A program made the position numbers and the translations under genes. From CAZAYP01 sp964489425 [NCBI: uncultured Verrucomicrobiota bacterium] (GTDB taxonomy: Bacteria > Verrucomicrobiota > Kiritimatiellia > RZYC01), in NCBI GenBank assembly GCA_964489425.1, contig CAZAYP010000139.1, forward strand, positions 1-8,199: a stretch of DNA of 8,199 bases, given 5' to 3'. Below, one piece after another: positions 1 through 6,799 of this stretch. The number at the start of each line of letters is the position of its first letter. Within the stretch, counting starts at the first letter, position 1. The notes beneath the pieces were generated by a model. The model had not been told where the DNA came from. It saw only the letters and a program-made list of their open reading frames with translations, and did not search any database.

Positions 1-136
1 TATCAGCGCGCTACCACTGCCCACCCCCAAAACCGGGCTTTCTTAACCGCTGCGTCAACATTTTTTCGGGGCAGGTCTTTCGGCCCGAATGGATGCGCCG
101 GACTGGACCGCGGCGGCCAACGCCAACAGGCTCGAA

Positions 137-170
137 TTGCATTGCATTCAGCGCCCGCTCAGCCTATACG
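137..170 (+). promoter_or_regulatory. Weak sigma70-like promoter candidate upstream of the V4R gene
   Basis: A -35-like TTGCAT at 142-147 (with an overlapping second TTGCAT at 137-142) is followed, after 17 bases, by a -10-like TATACG at 165-170. The match is only 3 of 6 plus 4 of 6 to the consensus, so this rests mainly on spacing and on its position about 86 bases before the first gene. The rest of 1-234 shows no convincing gene or terminator. Confidence 0.25.
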
Positions 171-241
171 AACGTGGCATGCCGTGAACAAACCGTGGGC
201 CGTGTATCACGGGTGTTGAGCAGCAACATGAGTCATGTACC

Positions 242-246
242 GGAGG
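242..246 (+). promoter_or_regulatory. Ribosome binding site fixing the V4R gene start
   Basis: GGAGG at 242-246 sits nine bases before the ATG at 256. An in-frame ATG at 235 lies upstream of this site and has no such motif in front of it, so the site decides in favour of 256. Confidence 0.7.
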
Positions 247-255
247 TTGGATGCC

Positions 256-777
256 ATGGCTGAAAGAAAATACGCATTTTCGTGGGATTTGCTGGGGGAT
301 ATCAAGGCCGGCCGGCCGAATCTCGGGCCCACGACGCGCCTGGAAGTGTACCGCCTCATGCAGTTCACCTTCCGCGACGTCATCGAACGCCACGTGGGCA
401 CGGAAACCACCGACAAGATTTTTTACGAGGCCGGATACCTGGCCGGGACAGAGTTCTACAAGAACCTTTTCAAGGATGTCAAAGGCTTCGATGATTTTAT
501 CAAGAAACTGCAGGATGCGCTGCGCGACCTGAACATCGGCGTGCTGCGCATCGAGAAAGCCGATCTCGAGAAGGGCTCCTTTGTCTTGACCGTGTCCGAG
601 GACCTGGACTGTTCCGGCCTGCCGGAAATGGACCAGGAAATTTGCATTTACGATGAAGGGTTCATCGCGGCCCTGCTGGAGAGTTTTACCGGGGCGCGCT
701 TCAAGGTCAAGGAAGTGGACTGCTGGTGCACGGGCGACCGCACGTGCCGGTTCACGGCCGAGATCGTCAAGGAGTAA
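256..777 (+). CDS. V4R-domain small-ligand sensor protein
   Basis: This is a 173-residue soluble protein with no signal peptide or membrane segment. The C-terminal half, about residues 90-170, reads as a V4R domain (Pfam V4R, named after the 4-vinyl reductase BchJ). V4R domains bind small molecules and often act as sensors in front of NtrC-type regulators or kinases. Visible hallmarks are the FYEAGYLAGTEFY helix (56-68), a central glycine-rich strand region, and the closing CWCTGDRTCRF motif (156-166). Cys130, Glu153, Cys156 and Cys164 have the spacing I recall for the structural zinc site of the phenol sensor MopR (intervals 23, 3 and 8); Cys119 and Cys158 are extra. It has no output domain and is followed 36 bases later, in the same frame, by a hybrid kinase without a sensor domain, so it probably supplies that kinase's input (inference). 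The ligand is unknown. An ATG at 235 is possible but lacks a ribosome binding site. Confidence 0.92.
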   Translation: MAERKYAFSWDLLGDIKAGRPNLGPTTRLEVYRLMQFTFRDVIERHVGTETTDKIFYEAGYLAGTEFYKNLFKDVKGFDDFIKKLQDALRDLNIGVLRIEKADLEKGSFVLTVSEDLDCSGLPEMDQEICIYDEGFIAALLESFTGARFKVKEVDCWCTGDRTCRFTAEIVKE

Positions 778-813
778 CCCAACCGACCGACGGCGGCCGG
801 CACAAACCAACGT

Positions 814-3603
814 ATGGGCAACAAACCGGACGACCGTGCGCTGGCTGATGAATGGGCCAGTTTCTTTCTGGAGGTGCTGACCCGCGGCAAGGCGCCTGCG
901 CTTCCGGATCACCTGGCCGGCCCGGGACCGGCCACGGACCTTTACGCCTACCTCATGGCGCTGCGCGGCGTCCTGCTCGCGGTCTCCAGCGGCGATCTGT
1001 CGGTCCCCGTCACGTTCAAGGGGTTCGCCGGCGGGGCGGTCAAAACCCTGCAGGCCAACCTGCGCCACATGACTTGGCAAACACAGCAGGTGGCGGCCGG
1101 CGACTTCTCCCAGCGGGTCGATTTCATGGGCGAGTTTTCACGCTCGTTCAACGACATGGTGGCGCAGCTCGACCGGGCAATCAAGGAGTCGGCCCGCAAG
1201 GAAGCTGAGCTGATCGAGACCAACCGCCGGCTGGCCGAGGCCACGGCCCGCGCGGAAGACGCCACCCGCGCCAAGAGCGAGTTCCTGGCCAACATGAGCC
1301 ACGAGATCCGCACTCCAATGAACGCGATCATGGGCATGGCGCACCTGGCCCAGCGCACGGAGCTCACTCCCAAGCAGCGCGATTATCTCGTGAAAATCAG
1401 CCGCGCGGCCCATGCCCTGCTGGCGATCATCAACGACCTGCTGGATTTCTCGAAAATCGAAGCCGGTCGAATGACCTTGGAGCACGCGCCGTTCCTGCTA
1501 AACGACATGCTGGAAAACCTGGCCGACATCGTGGGACTGAAAGCCGAGGAAAAAGGGATCGAACTGGTCTTCTCCGTGGCCCACGACACGCCGCTACGGC
1601 TGGTGGGCGACGCGCTGCGCCTGGGGCAGATCCTGATCAACCTGGTCAACAACGCGATCAAGTTCACGGAACACGGCGAGATCGTCGTGACGATCGCGCC
1701 CGAACAGCAAGACGAACGCGAGGTGCGCCTGAAATGCTCGGTGCGTGACAGCGGCATCGGCATGACGCCGGAGCAAATGGCCCGCCTGTTCCAGTCGTTC
1801 ACCCAGGCGGACGCATCCACCACCCGCAAGTACGGGGGCACGGGACTCGGCCTGACGATCAGCAAGCAGCTGGTAGAACAGATGGGCGGCCGGATTTGGG
1901 TCGCGAGCGAGCCGGGCCGCGGCAGCACCTTCCATTTCACCGTGGTCCTGGGGATCGACGCCGCCGGCGCACCACGGACCGCCCGCGCCAGTTTGCACGA
2001 GCTGAAAGGCAAGCGGATGCTGGTCGTGGATGACAGCGACAACGCCCGCATGGCCATGGCCGCCATGCTGCAGGACAAGGGGTTCGTTGTCCAAGCCGTA
2101 TCCTCCGGAGAATCGGCCGTGGAACGGGTCCGGGACGCGTCCGCGCGCGGAGCGCCCATCGACCTGGTGCTGATGGACTGGCGCATGCCAGGCATGGACG
2201 GGATCGCCGCATCGCGCCGCATCAAGTCCGACACCACCTTGGCACACCCGCCGGCCATCCTCATGGTCACGGCCTTCGGGCGCGAAGAAGTGATGCACCG
2301 CTGCAAGGAGGCCGGGCTGGACGGCTTTCTTATCAAGCCGGTCAACGAATCGCTGCTCATGGATGCGGTCATGGATGTCTTTGTCCGGCCGGCCGGCGCA
2401 ACCCATCGGGCGGCGGCCGCGGCGGCCATGGAAGCCCCGCAGCGGTTGCAAGGTCGCCGCGTCCTGCTGGTGGAAGACAATGCCATCAATACCGAGCTGG
2501 CGGTTGAGCTGCTGCAGGACCTGGGGTTGGTGTGCGTGACCGCCGGCAACGGCCGCGACGGTGTCGCACGGGCGGTCAACGAACCCTTCGACCTCGTGCT
2601 CATGGATATCCAGATGCCGGAGATGGACGGACTCACCGCCGCGCGGATGATCCGCCAGCACGAACGGCTGCGCGACCTGCCGATCATCGCCATGACCGCC
2701 CACGCGATGAGCGGCGACCGCGAGCAAAGCCGCGCCGCCGGCATGAACGACCACCTCACCAAGCCGATTGATCCCGAAAATCTCAAGGAAACCCTGTGCC
2801 GCTGGATGCCCGCCCAGCCGCGCGCGGCCGGCATGCCATCTGCAGCGGAACCACGGTCGGCAGGGCCGGGTGTGGAGCTGGCGGCCAGGCTGCCGGAATC
2901 TCTGCCGCCTTTTGATCTGCCGGCGGCCTTGGCGCGATCCAACGGCAAGCCGCAGTTGCTGCTCCGGCTCATTCGACGCTTCCGCGATACCTACGCCGGC
3001 GCGCCGCAGGAGTTGCGCTCGCTGATCGCCGCGGGCCGGATCGCCGACGCTGAGCGGCTGGCGCATTCGCTCAAAGGCGTGGCTGGGTCGCTGGCCGTGG
3101 AACGCGTCTGCACCTGCGCCGCCGCGGTCGAACGCACACTGCGCGAACAGCGGGTGGACCATGCCAGCGACCTGATTGCGGCTCTGGAAACAGCGCTGGC
3201 GCCGGCCATGGCTGCCGCGGCGAGCCTGGATCCCGGCCCGCCCGGACCACCCGGGCCGGGAATGGATTCCGCGGCGGCGCCGGACTTTGACTGTGCCACC
3301 GCAGCCGCCGTCCTTGCGGAACTGCGCCCCCTGGTAGCCGCCAACAGCATGAAGGCCCGCAAACAGTTCGCCACGGTACGCGAACATCTGGCTGCCGGCG
3401 GCGGGAACCGTGATTTGGCCGTCCTGGCCACGGCCTTGGAAAACCTTGATTTTTCTACGGCCCTGGCCGCCGTGGACCGGCTGGCGGCCGGCGTAACGCA
3501 GGCGTCCACGCCTGCCACAGTTAATCCAGCAAGCGCGGACGCCTGCGCTACTTCCAGGCCATCGGACACCAACAACTCGACTTTGCACGGAGATAGGTCA
3601 TGA
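814..3603 (+). CDS. Cytosolic hybrid histidine kinase (HAMP-like x2, HisKA, HATPase, REC, REC, HPt)
   Basis: A 929-residue phosphorelay kinase. In order: two HAMP-like repeats with SGDLS (59-63) and AGDFS (95-99); a coiled-coil run (about 118-155); HisKA with His163 in [10 protein letters not shown]; HATPase with N-box Asn276/Asn280, DSGIGM (312-317) and GGTGLGL (341-347); receiver 1 (about 402-520; Asp455, Lys508); receiver 2 (about 549-665; Asp598, Lys650); HPt (about 695-795) with His751 in [10 protein letters not shown]; a Gly-Pro-rich linker (807-816); and an HPt-like helical tail (825-892) without a histidine motif. All catalytic residues are present, so a full His-Asp-His relay is expected. 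There is no transmembrane segment and no PAS or GAF sensor; the V4R protein just upstream is the likely input. The ATG at 814 has no clear Shine-Dalgarno sequence; translation may depend on the preceding gene. The 3' end overlaps the next gene by ATGA, indicating translational coupling. The last 35 or so residues are low-complexity and probably disordered. Confidence 0.95.
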   Translation: MGNKPDDRALADEWASFFLEVLTRGKAPALPDHLAGPGPATDLYAYLMALRGVLLAVSSGDLSVPVTFKGFAGGAVKTLQANLRHMTWQTQQVAAGDFSQRVDFMGEFSRSFNDMVAQLDRAIKESARKEAELIETNRRLAEATARAEDATRAKSEFLANMSHEIRTPMNAIMGMAHLAQRTELTPKQRDYLVKISRAAHALLAIINDLLDFSKIEAGRMTLEHAPFLLNDMLENLADIVGLKAEEKGIELVFSVAHDTPLRLVGDALRLGQILINLVNNAIKFTEHGEIVVTIAPEQQDEREVRLKCSVRDSGIGMTPEQMARLFQSFTQADASTTRKYGGTGLGLTISKQLVEQMGGRIWVASEPGRGSTFHFTVVLGIDAAGAPRTARASLHELKGKRMLVVDDSDNARMAMAAMLQDKGFVVQAVSSGESAVERVRDASARGAPIDLVLMDWRMPGMDGIAASRRIKSDTTLAHPPAILMVTAFGREEVMHRCKEAGLDGFLIKPVNESLLMDAVMDVFVRPAGATHRAAAAAAMEAPQRLQGRRVLLVEDNAINTELAVELLQDLGLVCVTAGNGRDGVARAVNEPFDLVLMDIQMPEMDGLTAARMIRQHERLRDLPIIAMTAHAMSGDREQSRAAGMNDHLTKPIDPENLKETLCRWMPAQPRAAGMPSAAEPRSAGPGVELAARLPESLPPFDLPAALARSNGKPQLLLRLIRRFRDTYAGAPQELRSLIAAGRIADAERLAHSLKGVAGSLAVERVCTCAAAVERTLREQRVDHASDLIAALETALAPAMAAAASLDPGPPGPPGPGMDSAAAPDFDCATAAAVLAELRPLVAANSMKARKQFATVREHLAAGGGNRDLAVLATALENLDFSTALAAVDRLAAGVTQASTPATVNPASADACATSRPSDTNNSTLHGDRS
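3231..3261 (+). other. GC-rich hairpin inside the hybrid kinase gene
   Basis: TCCCGGCCCG at 3231-3240 pairs perfectly with CGGGCCGGGA at 3252-3261 around an 11-base loop. The stem encodes part of the Gly-Pro-Pro linker between the HPt domain and the HPt-like tail. There is no T-tract after it, so it is not an intrinsic terminator. It may only be a by-product of Gly/Pro codons in a GC-rich genome, or it may slow translation between domains. Confidence 0.45.
3589..3592 (+). promoter_or_regulatory. Ribosome binding site for the overlapping receiver-kinase gene
   Basis: GGAG at 3589-3592 lies inside the end of the hybrid kinase gene, seven bases before the ATG at 3600. Together with the 4-base ATGA overlap this supports coupled translation from the same mRNA. 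Confidence 0.5.
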
Positions 3604-4691
3604 CAACACCCACACCCGCTCAACCGCGGCTTCTGACCGTGGACGACGAACCCGTCAACATCGAGATTCTTGCCGGCCTGTTCGAGGATGACCACGAGGT
3701 CCTCTTTGCCACCAACGGGCCCAAAGCGCTCGAAATTGCCGCGACCGCCATCCCGGACCTGATCCTGCTCGATGTCATGATGCCGGGCATGGATGGCCAC
3801 GAGGTATGCCGACGGCTGAAAGCCAATCCGGCCACGCGCGATATCCCGGTCATATTTGTCACGGCCATGAGCCAGGAAACTGACGAGACCCGGGGTTTCG
3901 AGTTGGGTGCCGTGGACTACATCACCAAGCCGTTCCGGCCGGCCGTGGTTCGCGCGCGGGTTCACACGCACTTGGAACTGTCACGATCGCGAAAGACCAT
4001 CGAGCTTGTCAGCGCCCAACGCCGCGAGATGGTGCACGTCTTGTGCCACGACCTGGCCAACCCCCTGGGCGGGTTGGCCGGCCTGCTGGAGATTATCGAG
4101 TCCTGGGATGACTTTCTCGAATACAAGCCGCACCTCGTGCGGGACGTGCAGAACGGGCTTGCCGTCATCGACATGGTGCGCTCCATGCAGGCACTCGAAT
4201 CCGGCAAATTGTCCTTGGGTCCCGTGGACCTTGCGGCCGCGCTGGACGAGTCGCGCGCCATGCTGCAATTGAAACTGGAGGACAAAGCCATCCGCATCGA
4301 GATGGATGCGCCTCGCGAATTGCTGGTCACGGCCGAACCCACCTCGCTGGTCAATTCGGTGCTCAACAACCTGTACACCAATGCCATCAAATTTTCCCAC
4401 CGCGGCGGCGTCATCGACGTCCGCGCCGCAGCACACGCCGCCACGGTCACCGTAGTCATCCGCGACCATGGGATCGGCATGCCGCCCGCGCTGTGCGCCG
4501 CGCTGTTCGATATGAAGAAGAGCACCAGCCGTATGGGAACCGCCGGGGAAAAAGGCACCGGGTTCGGCATGCCGCTGGTCAAGCGATTCATGCAATCCTA
4601 TGGCGGCACGATCGAGGTTCAATCAAGCGAGGCCGCCGCAGCTCCAGACCACCACGGCACGACGGTCACGCTGACGTTCCCGCCCGGTTGA
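3600..4691 (+). CDS. Receiver-first histidine kinase (REC-HisKA-HATPase)
   Basis: A 363-residue soluble protein. The N-terminal receiver (about 10-127) has acidic residues Asp15/Asp16, phospho-acceptor Asp58 in [11 protein letters not shown], Thr88 and Lys110 in YITKPF. A dimerisation and phosphotransfer region follows with His150 in CHDLANPL, a variant of the usual HELRTPL box. The HATPase domain has N-box Asn257/Asn261, DHGIGM (289-294) and GTGFGM (319-324) where GTGLGL is usual. The receiver at the front acts as the input: phosphorylation of Asp58 by an upstream kinase would switch this kinase on or off. The gene overlaps the hybrid kinase by 4 bases and that kinase's HPt His751 is the natural phosphate donor (inference). 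No DNA-binding or enzymatic output domain follows the kinase, so its own target is not in view. An alternative role is as a phosphatase or a dedicated brake on the relay. Confidence 0.95.
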   Translation: MTTPTPAQPRLLTVDDEPVNIEILAGLFEDDHEVLFATNGPKALEIAATAIPDLILLDVMMPGMDGHEVCRRLKANPATRDIPVIFVTAMSQETDETRGFELGAVDYITKPFRPAVVRARVHTHLELSRSRKTIELVSAQRREMVHVLCHDLANPLGGLAGLLEIIESWDDFLEYKPHLVRDVQNGLAVIDMVRSMQALESGKLSLGPVDLAAALDESRAMLQLKLEDKAIRIEMDAPRELLVTAEPTSLVNSVLNNLYTNAIKFSHRGGVIDVRAAAHAATVTVVIRDHGIGMPPALCAALFDMKKSTSRMGTAGEKGTGFGMPLVKRFMQSYGGTIEVQSSEAAAAPDHHGTTVTLTFPPG

Positions 4692-4730
4692 GCATGGTTC
4701 CCCAAGGCTCCCGCCACCTTTTGTCCAAGC

Positions 4731-4758
4731 TTGAAAAACGCGGCGCGGCGTGCACAAT
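4731..4758 (+). promoter_or_regulatory. Promoter candidate in the gap before the hydrogenase-like sensor gene
   Basis: TTGAAA at 4731-4736 (5 of 6 to the -35 consensus) and CACAAT at 4753-4758 (4 of 6 to the -10 consensus) are separated by 16 bases. They lie in the only sizeable gap between the five genes (4692-4767). Transcription would begin around 4765, almost at the ATG at 4768, giving a nearly leaderless mRNA. The perfect 8-base palindrome CAAGCTTG at 4726-4733 overlaps the -35 element and might be a half-formed operator. This is plausible but unproven. Confidence 0.3.
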
Positions 4759-4767
4759 AGCAGCCAA

Positions 4768-6795
4768 ATGACGCCCACCGAGCCCCAGAAACCAGCGGAG
4801 TCGCTGGCGCTGATTACCACGATCGGCGAGCGCTGCCGCATGTGTTACACCTGCGTCCGCGACTGCCCGGCCAAGGCCATCCGGATCCAGCAGGGCCAGG
4901 CCCAGGTCATCCCCGAGCGCTGCATCGGATGCGGGTGCTGCGTGCGCGTGTGCAGCCAGAACGCCAAGAAGATTTACGACTCGCTGCCCGAGGTCAAGGC
5001 CCTGCTGGCCGGCCAGGCGCCCGTGGCCGCGATCCTCGCGCCCAGCTTTGCCGCCGACTTTGCCGATCTGCCGGCGCCGCGCCTGGTGGGCGCGCTACGC
5101 CAACTCGGGTTCGCCCGCGTGGCCGAGGTGGCTTTCGGCGCGGACCTGGTGGCCGCCGCGTACCACCGCCTGCTGGCCACGGTGGATGACCGACGCTACG
5201 TGGCCACGACCTGCCCGGCGGTCGTGGGCTACATCCAGAAATACCATCCCAACCTCATACCCTTGCTGGCGCCAATCGTTTCGCCGATGATCGCCGAGGC
5301 CCGCGCCCTCAAGCGCCTCCACGGCGCGGAGCTGCGGGTCGTGTTCATCGGCCCCTGCCTCGCCAAGAAGCTGGAAGCCCGCACCCGGCCCGGCGACCCG
5401 CCGCCGGACGTGGATGCCGTCCTTACGTTTAAGGAGCTGCGCGCCTGGATGGACCAGGCCGGCCTGCAGCCCGCCGCTGCCGCGGAAAGCAAGTTTGACC
5501 CGCCCCGGCCCGGCCTCGGCGCCCTGTTCCCGGTCAGCCGCGGCCTGCTCCAGGCGGCCAACCTCCAGGAAGACCTGGTGGATAACAATATCGTGGTCGC
5601 GGGCGGCCCGTCCAACTTCGCGGCCGCCATCAAGGAGTTCGAGGAAGGATCGCTGGACTCGCGCCTGCTCGAAGTGCTCTGCTGCGACGGGTGCATCATG
5701 GGCGCGGGCGCCACCAACACCGCCCCCCACTTCAGCCGCCAGGCGGCAGTCAGCCGCTACGTGCGCGAGCGGATGAAAATCCTCGACCCGGCCGCCCATG
5801 CCCGCGACCTGGCGGCCATGGCCGATCTCGACCTGCGGCCCGGATTCCACAACGATGACCGCCGGTTCCCCTACCCCGCGCCCGAGGAACTCGACCGCAT
5901 CATGGTGCAACTGGGCAAGCTCAAGCCCGAGGACGAGCTCAACTGCGGCGCCTGCGGTTACAGCTCCTGTCGCGACCACGCCCAGGCCATCTATTGGGGC
6001 CTGGCCGAAAGCGCCATGTGCCTGCCCTACGTCATCGACCGCCTGCGCCAGTCGCTGGGCGATCTGGAACAATCCAACGAGCAGCTGGCCCGCGCCCGCG
6101 AGGCCCTGAGCAATGCCGAGAAACTCGCCAGCATGGGGCAGCTTGCCGCCGGCATCGCCCACGAGGTCAACAACCCGCTGGGCGTGATCCTCCTCTTTGC
6201 CAAGAGCCTGCTCGAGGAGTGCCCGCCGGATGCCCCCAACTACGAAGACCTGAAGATGATTTCCGAGCAGGCCGAGCGCTGCAAGAAAATCGTGGGCGAC
6301 CTGCTGAACTTTGCCCGCAAGAACGAGGTGCACCGCCGGCCGACCAACCTGCGCGACCTGATCGACCGCTGCCTGACCCTGATCGCCGTGCCTGAGAACG
6401 TCAGGGTGACCACCCGCCACAACATGACTCATCCGGAGGTGGCCATCGATTCCGACCAGATTGTCCAAGTCCTCATCAACCTGGTCGAGAACGCCATCGA
6501 AGCCATGCCCACCGGCGGCGAGTTGACCCTTTCTACCTCCGATGATGAGCACCAGGTGCGGTTCTCCGTCGCCGATACTGGCACGGGCATCGCCCCCGAG
6601 CACCGAGCCAAGATCTTCGAGCCCCTGTTCACCACCAAACAAATCGGCAAAGGCACGGGCCTGGGGCTGTCAGTCACCTTCGGCATCATCAAGATGCACC
6701 GCGGGAAAATCGACTTCACGTCCAATGCAGACCGCGCCAAAGGCCCCACCGGCACCACGTTCACCGTGACCCTGCCGCGCCAGGAGGAGGAGTAG
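4768..6795 (+). CDS. [FeFe]-hydrogenase-like iron-sulfur sensor fused to a histidine kinase
   Basis: A 675-residue cytosolic fusion, numbered from the ATG at 4768. Order: two [4Fe-4S] ferredoxin motifs (Cys23, 26, 29, 33 and Cys52, 55, 58, 62); an [FeFe]-hydrogenase large-subunit C-terminal domain (about 80-320); a FeS/Fes-type cluster motif (Cys393, 396, 401, 418); a coiled coil (about 425-452); HisKA with His465 in GIAHEVNNPLG; and HATPase with N-box Asn571/Asn575, DTGTGI (603-608) and GTGLGLS (629-635). H-cluster motifs are ATTCPAVV (Cys149), GPCLAKKLE (Cys197) and LCCDGCIMGAG (Cys305, 306, 309). Candidate ligand cysteines remain, but the proton-transfer cysteine is Thr148, so H2 or redox sensing is more likely than fast turnover (inference; similar to sensory HydS/HsfB-type proteins). 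No hydrogenase maturation gene is in the window. A GTG at 4750 would add six residues; neither start has a Shine-Dalgarno sequence. The next gene, four bases on, is its likely partner. Confidence 0.93.
   Translation: MTPTEPQKPAESLALITTIGERCRMCYTCVRDCPAKAIRIQQGQAQVIPERCIGCGCCVRVCSQNAKKIYDSLPEVKALLAGQAPVAAILAPSFAADFADLPAPRLVGALRQLGFARVAEVAFGADLVAAAYHRLLATVDDRRYVATTCPAVVGYIQKYHPNLIPLLAPIVSPMIAEARALKRLHGAELRVVFIGPCLAKKLEARTRPGDPPPDVDAVLTFKELRAWMDQAGLQPAAAAESKFDPPRPGLGALFPVSRGLLQAANLQEDLVDNNIVVAGGPSNFAAAIKEFEEGSLDSRLLEVLCCDGCIMGAGATNTAPHFSRQAAVSRYVRERMKILDPAAHARDLAAMADLDLRPGFHNDDRRFPYPAPEELDRIMVQLGKLKPEDELNCGACGYSSCRDHAQAIYWGLAESAMCLPYVIDRLRQSLGDLEQSNEQLARAREALSNAEKLASMGQLAAGIAHEVNNPLGVILLFAKSLLEECPPDAPNYEDLKMISEQAERCKKIVGDLLNFARKNEVHRRPTNLRDLIDRCLTLIAVPENVRVTTRHNMTHPEVAIDSDQIVQVLINLVENAIEAMPTGGELTLSTSDDEHQVRFSVADTGTGIAPEHRAKIFEPLFTTKQIGKGTGLGLSVTFGIIKMHRGKIDFTSNADRAKGPTGTTFTVTLPRQEEE
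6783..6790 (+). promoter_or_regulatory. Strong ribosome binding site for the second receiver-kinase gene
   Basis: GGAGGAGG at 6783-6790 encodes the Glu-Glu end of the hydrogenase-like sensor and sits nine bases before the ATG at 6800. It fixes that start and suggests high translation relative to the sensor gene, which has no such site. Confidence 0.75.
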
Positions 6796-6799
6796 CCGC

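Noticed and set aside
61-89. T-run at 61-66 followed by an imperfect hairpin, considered as a terminator
   Set aside because: On the plus strand the T-run comes before the stem, and on the minus strand it reads as A. The stem also has a mismatch.
55-147. Minus-strand frame of about 30 residues beginning at ATG 145-147 with a hydrophobic Ala/Leu run
   Set aside because: Too short, with a weak ribosome binding site and no recognisable family. The Ala-rich run is expected by chance at this GC content.
1-219. Plus-strand frame open from the window edge to a TGA at 217-219, and a second frame ending at TAA 44-46
   Set aside because: The longer frame has an unlikely composition rich in Arg, Gln and His and no domain pattern; the shorter leaves only 14 residues. 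Neither can be supported as the end of an upstream gene.
306-317. GGCCGGCCGGCC palindromic run inside the V4R gene
   Set aside because: It is explained by ordinary codons in a GC-rich gene; no paired element or spacing suggests regulation.
1383-3588. Long minus-strand open frames opposite the hybrid kinase
   Set aside because: They lie antisense to a gene with clear kinase, receiver and HPt motifs. Their Arg/Ser/Gly-rich translations show no domain pattern and are by-products of high GC.
5095-6642. Minus-strand frame of 515 codons opposite the hydrogenase-like sensor
   Set aside because: The plus strand has intact cysteine motifs and kinase boxes throughout. The antisense translation is low-complexity Gly/Ala/His/Val-rich sequence.
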